40,792 nucleotides of DNA from positions 1 through 40,792 of the forward strand of contig JBOFSR010000020.1 of the NCBI GenBank assembly GCA_051651645.1, given 5' to 3'. The position numbers were made by a program, and so were the translations under genes. The stretch is from JBOFSR01 sp051651645 (GTDB lineage: Bacteria; Spirochaetota; Spirochaetia; Treponematales; Treponemataceae). Numbering within the stretch: position 1 is the first letter of the stretch; each line of letters starts with the position of its first letter. Positions 23,489-30,460 of this stretch are shown here, in pieces. The notes below the pieces were generated by a model that searched no databases, was not told the origin of the DNA, and saw only the letters and a program-made list of their open reading frames with translations.

Positions 23489-23503
23489 TATCATAGAAAT
23501 AAT
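23475..23503 (+). promoter_or_regulatory. Possible internal dnaK promoter
   Basis: -35 TTGTTT (23475-23480), 17-nt spacer, -10 AATAAT (23498-23503). The hexamer ends 7 nt before an in-frame ATG at 23511 that lies 12 nt upstream of the conventional dnaK start. Confidence 0.4.
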
Positions 23504-23522
23504 ATCTTAAATGGAGAAGATT

Positions 23523-25445
23523 ATGGGTAAAATTATAGGAATTGACCTAGGCACAACAAATTCTTGTGTGTCTGTAATGGAGGGTGGTGAGCCAGTTGTT
23601 ATTCAAAACTCTGAAGGCGGAAGAACAACTCCCTCGATTGTTGGGTTTACATCAAAGGGAGAGCGCGTTGTTGGGGCTCCTGCAAAGAATCAAATGATTA
23701 CAAATCCAGAAAATACCGTTTATTCAATTAAACGGTTTATTGGACACCGCTATGGCGAGTTAACTGGTGAAGCAAAGCTTGTACCGTATCATGTAGAGCC
23801 ATACGGAAATGAAGATATTCGTGTAAAAATTGAAGATAAAATGTATTCGCCGCAAGAAATTTCTGCGTTCATTTTACAAAAGATGAAAAAAACTGCAGAA
23901 GACTATCTTGGAGAGACGGTAACAGAAGCGGTAATAACTGTCCCAGCGTATTTTAATGACGCTCAACGTCAAGCAACAAAGGATGCAGGAAAAATTGCAG
24001 GCCTTGAAGTGAAACGTATTATTAATGAGCCAACAGCTGCTTCTTTAGCCTATGGATTTAAACAAGACTCTGATAAAGAAAAAATTATTGCGGTTTATGA
24101 TCTTGGTGGCGGTACCTTTGATATTTCAATTCTTGAGTTAGGAGATGGTGTTTTTGAAGTAAAATCAACTAATGGTGATACACATCTTGGCGGTGATGAT
24201 TTTGATAGAAAAATTATCAATTGGCTTGTTGATGAGTTTAAGGCCGATACAGGCATAGATCTTTCACAAGACCGAATGGCATTGCAACGTTTGCGTGAGG
24301 CTGCAGAAAAAGCAAAAATTGAACTTTCAAATGTGGCAACAGCAGAAATTAATCTTCCATTTGTTACCGCCGACGCTTCAGGGCCAAAACATCTGCAAAA
24401 ATCACTAAGCAGAGCAAAATTTGAACAGATGGTTGATGATTTGCTTGAAAGAACAAAAGAACCTTGTCGCAAGGCAATTGCTGATGCGGGAATTTCTATT
24501 GATAAAATTGATGAAGTCATTTTGGTTGGCGGGTCTACTCGTATGCCAAAAGTGCAAGAAATTGTAAAATCTCTTTTTGGCAAAGAAGGCTCAAAGGGCG
24601 TAAACCCTGATGAAGCAGTTGCAGTTGGTGCTGCAATTCAAGGTGGAATCCTTGGAGGGGACGTAAAAGATGTTCTTCTCTTGGATGTTACGCCGCTTTC
24701 ACTTGGAATTGAAACAATGGGATCCGTTTTTACAAAACTTATTCCACGCAATACGACAATTCCAACACGCAAAAGTCAGATTTTTTCAACGGCGGCAGAT
24801 GGACAAACAGCGGTTTCAATCCATGTTTTACAAGGTGAGCGAGAAATGGCTGCACAAAATCGAACGCTTGGAAAGTTTGATTTAATTGGAATTCCTTCAG
24901 CTCCTCGTGGCGTGCCACAAATTGAAGTAACATTTGATATTGATGCAAATGGTATTGTTCATGTTTCAGCAAAAGATTTAGGCACTGGTAAAGAGCAACA
25001 TGTTCGCATTGAAAGCTCGAGTGGCTTGAGTGATACTGAGATTGAGCGAATGGTAAAAGAGGCTGAGGCAAATGCCGAGGCTGATAAAAAAGAGCGTGAA
25101 AAAATTGATGTGAAAAATGAGGCAGACTCTCTCATTTATGCAACTGAAAAAAGCATGAGTGATTTGGGGGATAAGCTTGGTGATGCAGAAAAACAAAAAA
25201 TCACAGATTCGATTGCCTCTTTGCGACAATCTATTGAAACTGATAATATTGAAGATATCAAGGCAAAAACCGAAGAGCTAAAACAAGCGTCATATAAACT
25301 TGCAGAAGAGCTGTATAAGCAAAATCCACAAGCTGGAGCTGCTGGAGCAGATCCGACTGGTGGTCAAGCAGATGCTGACGGAGCTAATACCAACAAGCCT
25401 GATGCTGATGATGCTGACTATGAGGTTGTAGACGACCAAAAATAG
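23523..25445 (+). CDS. dnaK: Hsp70 chaperone DnaK
   Basis: Product of 640 aa, the ATP-driven cytoplasmic chaperone. Seen: phosphate loop IIGIDLGTTNSCVSVMEGG at the N-terminus, VPAYFNDAQRQATKDAG, YDLGGGTFDISILE, LVGGSTRMPKVQ, then the substrate domain with LLLDVTPLSLGIET and the helical lid, ending in an acidic EVVDD-type tail. Length and motifs are complete. Start: the ATG at 23523 has the GGAGAAG ribosome site and gives MGKIIGIDLG; an in-frame ATG at 23511 would add MEKI and could be used by a leaderless transcript. The unusual Gly/Ala/Asp-rich tail resembles other treponemal DnaK proteins. Followed by a strong terminator. Confidence 0.97.
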   Translation: MGKIIGIDLGTTNSCVSVMEGGEPVVIQNSEGGRTTPSIVGFTSKGERVVGAPAKNQMITNPENTVYSIKRFIGHRYGELTGEAKLVPYHVEPYGNEDIRVKIEDKMYSPQEISAFILQKMKKTAEDYLGETVTEAVITVPAYFNDAQRQATKDAGKIAGLEVKRIINEPTAASLAYGFKQDSDKEKIIAVYDLGGGTFDISILELGDGVFEVKSTNGDTHLGGDDFDRKIINWLVDEFKADTGIDLSQDRMALQRLREAAEKAKIELSNVATAEINLPFVTADASGPKHLQKSLSRAKFEQMVDDLLERTKEPCRKAIADAGISIDKIDEVILVGGSTRMPKVQEIVKSLFGKEGSKGVNPDEAVAVGAAIQGGILGGDVKDVLLLDVTPLSLGIETMGSVFTKLIPRNTTIPTRKSQIFSTAADGQTAVSIHVLQGEREMAAQNRTLGKFDLIGIPSAPRGVPQIEVTFDIDANGIVHVSAKDLGTGKEQHVRIESSSGLSDTEIERMVKEAEANAEADKKEREKIDVKNEADSLIYATEKSMSDLGDKLGDAEKQKITDSIASLRQSIETDNIEDIKAKTEELKQASYKLAEELYKQNPQAGAAGADPTGGQADADGANTNKPDADDADYEVVDDQK

Positions 25446-25461
25446 ATTGTATTATGGTTGT

Positions 25462-25493
25462 AAAAAGCTATGCTTTAAGCATAGCTTTTTTTT
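25462..25493. terminator. Bidirectional terminator between dnaK and the queuosine transporter gene
   Basis: Arms AAAAAGCTATGCT (25462-25474) and AGCATAGCTTTTT (25478-25490) pair perfectly around a 3-nt loop, with a T run on the plus strand and A's on the other side. It lies between convergent genes. Confidence 0.9.
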
Positions 25494-25505
25494 ATTACGT
25501 TGAAA

Positions 25506-26123
25506 TTAATTTTCCCGCACTGCATAGATTAGTGGGATACTTATGAGTGTGATAAAACCTTTGAATGCAATATTTACAAAAATAATTGACCATATAACAG
25601 AGGAGGGGAGTGTTCCACTGAACGCAATCCCTGCAAAAATAACTGAGTCAATTGGGATGCTGATAATATTTGAAATTAAGACACGAGACCATTGCATTTT
25701 GCTGGTAATTTTTGTCATCCACCAATGATAGATTTCTGTATCTATGAGTTCAGAAGTTACTTCGGCAAGAATTGAAGCAAGGACAATTCTCCATACAGGG
25801 CCTAAAATTGCACTAAATTCATTTTGTAAGCCCCATAATGGATCAGGCGGTAAAATTGTTGCAATAGCAAAAAAAGCTGCCATTAGCAAATTAATTCCCG
25901 CACACAGAATAATCAAAGTACGGGCTGCTTTTTTTCCAAGACTCTTGTGTATTAGATCCCTAATTGTAAATGTAATCGGGTAAATGAGCGTTCCCGCATC
26001 AAAGCTAAATCCTGAAATAGCACTTATTTTAAGGCTACCGATATCAGATAAAATTTGAGCTGAAACATAGCTCGCAATTAAAATCAATGCAGAAAGTGAG
26101 AATGCTTTTTCTGTTGTTTTCAT
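25506..26123 (-). CDS. Queuosine-precursor transporter (YhhQ/VUT family)
   Basis: Product of 205 aa with about six membrane helices. Known: YhhQ/QPTR proteins import queuine precursors used to modify tRNA. Seen: ISGFSFDAGTLIYPITFTIRDLIHKSLGKKAAR, the signature loop of the family (Asp-Ala-Gly then IxDxI), VWRIVLASILAEVTSELIDTEIYHWW, and SNIISIPIDSVIF near the end. The family match is good; which precursor is taken up is unknown. It starts 3 nt after the NifU-like gene without a ribosome site, so translation is probably coupled. Confidence 0.88.
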   Translation of the reverse strand: MKTTEKAFSLSALILIASYVSAQILSDIGSLKISAISGFSFDAGTLIYPITFTIRDLIHKSLGKKAARTLIILCAGINLLMAAFFAIATILPPDPLWGLQNEFSAILGPVWRIVLASILAEVTSELIDTEIYHWWMTKITSKMQWSRVLISNIISIPIDSVIFAGIAFSGTLPSSVIWSIIFVNIAFKGFITLISIPLIYAVREN

Positions 26124-26126
26124 AGT

Positions 26127-26360
26127 TTAATGTGCTTGGACAACTTCCGTTATTTCAGGTAGAGTATCTTTCAAAAAGCGCTCAACACCTTGTTTTAATG
26201 TCATTGTTGCCATGGGACAACTACCACAGGCACCTGTCAAGCGAACAAAAACTCGCCCTGTTTTCTCTTCTAGTGAAACAAATTCTAAATCGCCGCCATC
26301 GGCTTGTAACTGTGGTCGCACTTGCTCAAGTGCTTCTTTTACTTTATCTTCTAAAGTCAT
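26127..26360 (-). CDS. NifU-like iron-sulfur scaffold, C-terminal-domain type
   Basis: Product of 77 aa consisting only of the NifU C-terminal (Nfu) domain. It is expected to carry a [4Fe-4S] cluster between two monomers and hand it to target proteins in the cytoplasm. Seen: VRPQLQADGGDLEFVSLE near the start and the cluster motif GACGSCPMATMTLKQGVE with C45 and C48. An AAGGAG ribosome site is 6 nt from the ATG. It lies between the permease gene (33 nt upstream) and the queuosine transporter gene (3 nt downstream). Confidence 0.93.
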   Translation of the reverse strand: MTLEDKVKEALEQVRPQLQADGGDLEFVSLEEKTGRVFVRLTGACGSCPMATMTLKQGVERFLKDTLPEITEVVQAH

Positions 26361-26393
26361 AAAATCTCCTTAAGTTATATTTATTGAAAATAG

Positions 26394-27461
26394 CTACTTT
26401 TGATTAAAATTCTTGCCATTTCCAAGAATGATTGAAAACGGTTTGAACATATCAACGCTATCACAAATAATTTTTAAAATTGCCATAATCGGAACAGCTA
26501 TCAGAAGGCCTGCAAAACCCCAAAGCCAACCCCAAACAGACAGTGAAACAAGAATCATAAAGGATGAAAGCCCTAAATTTTCGCCTTGAATACGTGGCTC
26601 AATTATGCTCCCTAAGAAAAAATTTACGCCCAACATTAGTGCAATTGTGAGAGCGAATTGATTAAGTGATGGCCAAAATTGCAGGAGCGCAAATAAAATC
26701 GTCAATCCTGATGAAATGATTGAACCAAAATTGGGTATAAAATTAAGAACAAATGCTAAAAATCCCCAAATTATTGGAAAATCCAAGCCAATAAACATTG
26801 TTCCCAAAAAAACTAAAAAGCCTGTTAAAAATGAAATCGTCAGCTTAATAAAAATGTAGCGTGTAATTTGCCTGATAATATTTGCAATTATTGCACGAAT
26901 TTTTTCAGGCATTACATCTGCAAAGGCTGCTTCCACATGATTTTGAAACATTGTCATTTCGGTTAGAAGAAAATAAATAAAGAGCAAAATGATGACAGTA
27001 TTTTTTCCAAAGTCCAAGACTGAATTAGATGCATTTATAGCAAAATTTTGGACAAATTTGCGAACCTCTCCTTGTCCCCATAAGTTGTAAAATAATGTTT
27101 CTTCGTTATCGTATGAAAAATTAAAGGTTTCGGCAATGCTTTGATAAATTGTTGCCATTCGATTTTCATATTTTGGGTACTGGTCAATAATTGAACGCAA
27201 ACTCGACAATAGAAGATTACCAAGTCCTACAATTAAAAGTAAAAATAAGATAAGCAAAAAGACTATCATTAAAAAGCGTGGAATTTTTAATTTTTTCCAT
27301 CCTACAAGAACAATCGGTTCAAAAGCAAAGGCCAGTAACATAGCAACCGTCAAGGGAATAAAAACTGATGAAGCAATTTTTAAAACGGCACACATCATCA
27401 TTATTGCGATGAATAAATTGACAAAAAAAACTGCACTGCTCAGCCTCTTTGGTGCTTTCAT
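26394..27461 (-). CDS. AI-2E/PerM-family membrane permease
   Basis: Product of 355 aa with about eight membrane helices and one large loop after the third. Seen: LSSAVFFVNLFIAIMMMCA at the N-terminus, SSVFIPLTVAMLLAFAFEPIV, the loop SIIDQYPKYENRMATIYQSI, then LVFLGTMFIGLDFPIIWGFLAFVLNFIPNFGSIIS, the conserved family block, and VWGWLWGFAGLLIAVPIMAILKIICD at the end. Known relatives export autoinducer-2 or act as sodium/proton antiporters, so the substrate cannot be assigned. A GAGG ribosome site and a promoter (TTGTAC-17-TATACT) precede the start. First gene of a likely three-gene operon. Confidence 0.9.
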   Translation of the reverse strand: MKAPKRLSSAVFFVNLFIAIMMMCAVLKIASSVFIPLTVAMLLAFAFEPIVLVGWKKLKIPRFLMIVFLLILFLLLIVGLGNLLLSSLRSIIDQYPKYENRMATIYQSIAETFNFSYDNEETLFYNLWGQGEVRKFVQNFAINASNSVLDFGKNTVIILLFIYFLLTEMTMFQNHVEAAFADVMPEKIRAIIANIIRQITRYIFIKLTISFLTGFLVFLGTMFIGLDFPIIWGFLAFVLNFIPNFGSIISSGLTILFALLQFWPSLNQFALTIALMLGVNFFLGSIIEPRIQGENLGLSSFMILVSLSVWGWLWGFAGLLIAVPIMAILKIICDSVDMFKPFSIILGNGKNFNQK

Positions 27462-27490
27462 ACGACCTCTTTATGTAAGATTTTCTTAAA

Positions 27491-27519
27491 AGTATAAATG
27501 ATTTTTCTGTAATGTACAA
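27491..27519 (-). promoter_or_regulatory. Promoter of the permease operon
   Basis: -35 TTGTAC (27519-27514), 17-nt spacer, -10 TATACT (27496-27491), giving a leader of about 23 nt with a GAGG ribosome site. Confidence 0.65.
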
Positions 27520-27591
27520 TATCAAATGAGCATTTATCATCTGTTTGCAAATAGAGGCTGCATTGTTTGACTTTGAATATTTTTATAATGC

Positions 27592-27620
27592 TTTACAAAG
27601 TGCTGTTTTTTGTGTACAGT
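27592..27620 (+). promoter_or_regulatory. Near-leaderless promoter of glgX
   Basis: -35 TTTACA (27592-27597), 17-nt spacer, -10 TACAGT (27615-27620), 8 nt to the ATG at 27629. No ribosome-binding site, so the transcript would start 0-2 nt before the ATG. Confidence 0.55.
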
Positions 27621-27628
27621 TTTACCTT

Positions 27629-29767
27629 ATGAAAAACATCGTTATTCAAACTGGGCATCCGTTACCTATGGGAATAAATATTGATTCAACGGGAGTTAAT
27701 TTTTCTGTTTTTTCAAGAAATGCAACAAAAGTTTTTTTGGAGATTTTTGAAAATGAAACGGACAAAAAGCCTTCTATGAGCATTGAGCTTGATCCGCAAA
27801 CAAATCGTACGGGGGATTTATGGCATGTGCATCTTCAGGGATTAAAGCCCCAAGCTTTGTATCTGTACCGTGTTGATGGGCCGTTTAATCCTAAAGAAGG
27901 CTTTCGCTTTAATAAAAATAATTATTTAATTGACCCTTATGCTAAGGCACTGACAAATAAATCAATTTTTCAGCATTTGAACACCGCAATGGTTTCTGTT
28001 GACGAAGTTGATGTTGCTTTGGGGCAAATTCCTACCGCAGAGAATTTTCCAAAATGTGTTGTTATTGATGATGAATTTGATTGGCAAGGAGATAGACCGC
28101 TTAATTATCCGTTGCAAAAATGTATTTTATACGAGGCTCACTTAAAAGGGGTTACAAAGGATAGTTCGGCAAAGGTTAAAAATTCTGGAACATACGAAGG
28201 ATTAATCGAAAAGATTCCGTATTTCAAGGACTTGGGTATTACGAGTCTTGAGCTTTTGCCAATCCATGAGTTTGATGAGTTTGAAAACTCAAATATTAAT
28301 CCTAAAAATGCTCAAAGATTGACGAATTATTGGGGCTACAGTACAATTAATTTTTTTGCTCCGAAAGCTTCGTATGCTAGTAACTCATTGTTAGGTGGAC
28401 AGGTTGCTGAGTTTAAAAAAATGGTTCGAGAGTTTCATAAAGCGGGAATTGAAATTATTCTTGACATCGTTTTTAATCACACGGCTGAGGGAAATGAAAA
28501 AGGAATCACCTTGAGCTTTCGTGGTTTTGATAATTCTATCTATTATATACTCGATAAAAATGATAAGCAGTATTTTGCAAATTATTCAGGATGTGGAAAC
28601 ACTGTAAACTGCAATCATCCTATTTTGCGAGAATTTATTCTTGATAGTCTTCGCTACTGGGTAACAGAAATGCACGTTGACGGATTTCGCTTTGATCTTG
28701 GCTCGATTTTGGGACGTGATCAAAATGGAAATATGCTTGAAAATCCTCCTATTTTAGAGAAAATTGCAGAAGATCCTGTGCTTCGAAATACAAAAATTAT
28801 TGCTGAGGCATGGGATGCAGGTGGTGCTTATCAAGTGGGATGCTTTCCTGGAGGGCGCTGGGCTGAGTGGAATGATCAATTTAGTAATGACGTGCGGCGG
28901 TTTTGGCGTGGTGATGATTTTATGTGTACGTCTTTGGCAACTCGCATGAGTGGTAGCTCTGATCTTTATTCAAATACGGGAAGAAAACCGTTTCATTCAA
29001 TTAATTTTTTGACAAACCATGATGGTTTTACGCTCAATGATTTGGTTTCGTATAATGGCAAGCACAATGAAGAAAATGGCGAGAATAATCAGGATGGCAA
29101 TAATAACAACAATAGCTATAATTATGGCTTTGAGGGAATGACGACAAATGCTGCAATCGAGGCCGTCCGTGTGCGTCAAATTAAAAATTTTATTTTAACG
29201 CTTTTGCTTTCTCAGGGGACGCCAATGATTTTGGGTGGTGATGAGTTTCGACGGACACAAAGGGGCAATAATAATGCCTATTGTCAGGATAATGAAATTT
29301 CTCATTTTGATTGGACTTTGTTAAAAAAACACAAAGAGATTTTTGAATTTACTAAAAAGGCAATATTGTTTCGCAAAAATCATCCCGCTTTTCGCCGAGC
29401 AGATTTTTTTATAGGAAAAGATTTGTCAAGCAATTCTCTTTTGGATATTACGTGGTACAACGAGTTAGGTCAGCAGCCAAATTGGGATTTGCAAAATAAG
29501 TTTTTGTCATTTAGGCTTGATGGCAGCCGTGAAGAAATTATTGCAGAAATTGATGACAATGATTTTTTTATCATGATGAATGCTTCTGAAAAAGACATTA
29601 CGGTCAAAATTACTAATCCGCGTTTTGGAAAAAAATGGTATCGGTGCATTGATACTTCTGTTGAGTTTCCTGTTGATTTTTTGCCAGAAGAAAAGGCTGA
29701 ATATGTTGATACTCAAAATCTGTATGTAGTCCCTTCTCGATCAATGGCAGTGTTGATTAGTAAGTAG
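27629..29767 (+). CDS. glgX: Glycogen debranching enzyme (isoamylase type)
   Basis: Product of 712 aa that hydrolyses alpha-1,6 branches of glycogen. Seen: N-terminal CBM48-like domain (GHPLPMGINIDSTGVNFSVFS), then a GH13 barrel with the (A)NHTAEG block, FRFDLGS containing nucleophile D356, IIAEAWD with acid E393, and FLTNHDG with D465; QGTPMILGGDEFRRTQ is typical of debranching enzymes. The catalytic triad is intact. A longer frame begins at 27545, but those 28 residues do not resemble the family and overlap the promoter. Stored glycogen use fits a fermentative spirochaete. The gene is followed by ndk with its own promoter. Confidence 0.94.
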   Translation: MKNIVIQTGHPLPMGINIDSTGVNFSVFSRNATKVFLEIFENETDKKPSMSIELDPQTNRTGDLWHVHLQGLKPQALYLYRVDGPFNPKEGFRFNKNNYLIDPYAKALTNKSIFQHLNTAMVSVDEVDVALGQIPTAENFPKCVVIDDEFDWQGDRPLNYPLQKCILYEAHLKGVTKDSSAKVKNSGTYEGLIEKIPYFKDLGITSLELLPIHEFDEFENSNINPKNAQRLTNYWGYSTINFFAPKASYASNSLLGGQVAEFKKMVREFHKAGIEIILDIVFNHTAEGNEKGITLSFRGFDNSIYYILDKNDKQYFANYSGCGNTVNCNHPILREFILDSLRYWVTEMHVDGFRFDLGSILGRDQNGNMLENPPILEKIAEDPVLRNTKIIAEAWDAGGAYQVGCFPGGRWAEWNDQFSNDVRRFWRGDDFMCTSLATRMSGSSDLYSNTGRKPFHSINFLTNHDGFTLNDLVSYNGKHNEENGENNQDGNNNNNSYNYGFEGMTTNAAIEAVRVRQIKNFILTLLLSQGTPMILGGDEFRRTQRGNNNAYCQDNEISHFDWTLLKKHKEIFEFTKKAILFRKNHPAFRRADFFIGKDLSSNSLLDITWYNELGQQPNWDLQNKFLSFRLDGSREEIIAEIDDNDFFIMMNASEKDITVKITNPRFGKKWYRCIDTSVEFPVDFLPEEKAEYVDTQNLYVVPSRSMAVLISK

Positions 29768-29785
29768 CACGCGTAGTTTTATATC

Positions 29786-29814
29786 TTGACAGAAGGTATA
29801 TTCTTAGCTACAGT
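29786..29814 (+). promoter_or_regulatory. Promoter of ndk
   Basis: -35 TTGACA (29786-29791), 17-nt spacer, -10 TACAGT (29809-29814), giving a leader of about 58 nt with an AAGGA ribosome site before the ATG at 29879. Confidence 0.7.
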
Positions 29815-29878
29815 GTTTTGATTGAGGTGACTCAAATTTGTTGAGTGTAGGAATTACTAGCACTAAAAAGGAATAATT

Positions 29879-30322
29879 ATGGAACGATGTTTTGTGATGC
29901 TTAAGCCTGGAGTACTGAATCGGCGAATTGTTGGAGAAATAATAACACGTCTTGAGCGACGTGGTTTAAATATGATTGGCATTAAAATACTGTGTGTTGA
30001 TAAAGAGCTTGCACAAACGCATTATGGCGAGCATAAAGGTAAGTCATTTTACGATTTATTAATAAATTATACGGTCAGTGGGCCTGTAATTGCAATGGTT
30101 TGGGAAGGCTATGAGGCTATTATGCATTTGCGAAAAACTGCAGGTGCGACCAATATAGCGGAATCTCTGCCTGGAACAATACGAGGCGATTTTGCACTGC
30201 ATACCCCAGTAAATATCATACATGCTTCAGATTCTGTTGAAAATGCAGAGCGTGAAATTGCCCTTTTCTTTTCTAAAAATGAGCTTTTCAGCTGGAGTGA
30301 TGATAATAGCAAGTGGTTTTAA
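29879..30322 (+). CDS. ndk: Nucleoside diphosphate kinase
   Basis: Product of 147 aa that transfers gamma-phosphate between nucleoside triphosphates and diphosphates in the cytoplasm. Seen: MERCFVMLKPGVLNRRIVGEI at the N-terminus with the nucleotide-contacting Lys, YTVSGPVIAMVWEG, ATNIAESLPGTIRGDF, and the active-site H115 in NIIHASDSVENAEREI. The length is normal with a slightly extended C-terminus. Its own promoter and ribosome site are present. A weak terminator may follow at 30413-30436. Confidence 0.96.
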   Translation: MERCFVMLKPGVLNRRIVGEIITRLERRGLNMIGIKILCVDKELAQTHYGEHKGKSFYDLLINYTVSGPVIAMVWEGYEAIMHLRKTAGATNIAESLPGTIRGDFALHTPVNIIHASDSVENAEREIALFFSKNELFSWSDDNSKWF

Positions 30323-30412
30323 CACATTTTTATAAAATTCTACACTGATAAAATCTGCTTTTTTAAAGAGTTCTCTTACATATAGTATCCTATAAAGAGA
30401 TCAAGAGTAATT

Positions 30413-30436
30413 AGTGAAAAATGTAATCACTTTTTT
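30413..30436 (+). terminator. Weak terminator after ndk
   Basis: A 5-bp stem AGTGA (30413-30417) / TCACT (30427-30431) is followed by a T run. Low stability; listed because it is the only candidate in the 138-nt gap after ndk. Confidence 0.35.
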
Positions 30437-30460
30437 ATAGGTAAAACTACTGCAGAAGAA

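Noticed and set aside
27545..27628. 28-residue N-terminal extension of GlgX
   Set aside because: The added residues do not look like the CBM48 start and cover the -35 and -10 elements; the ATG at 27629 fits both family and promoter spacing.
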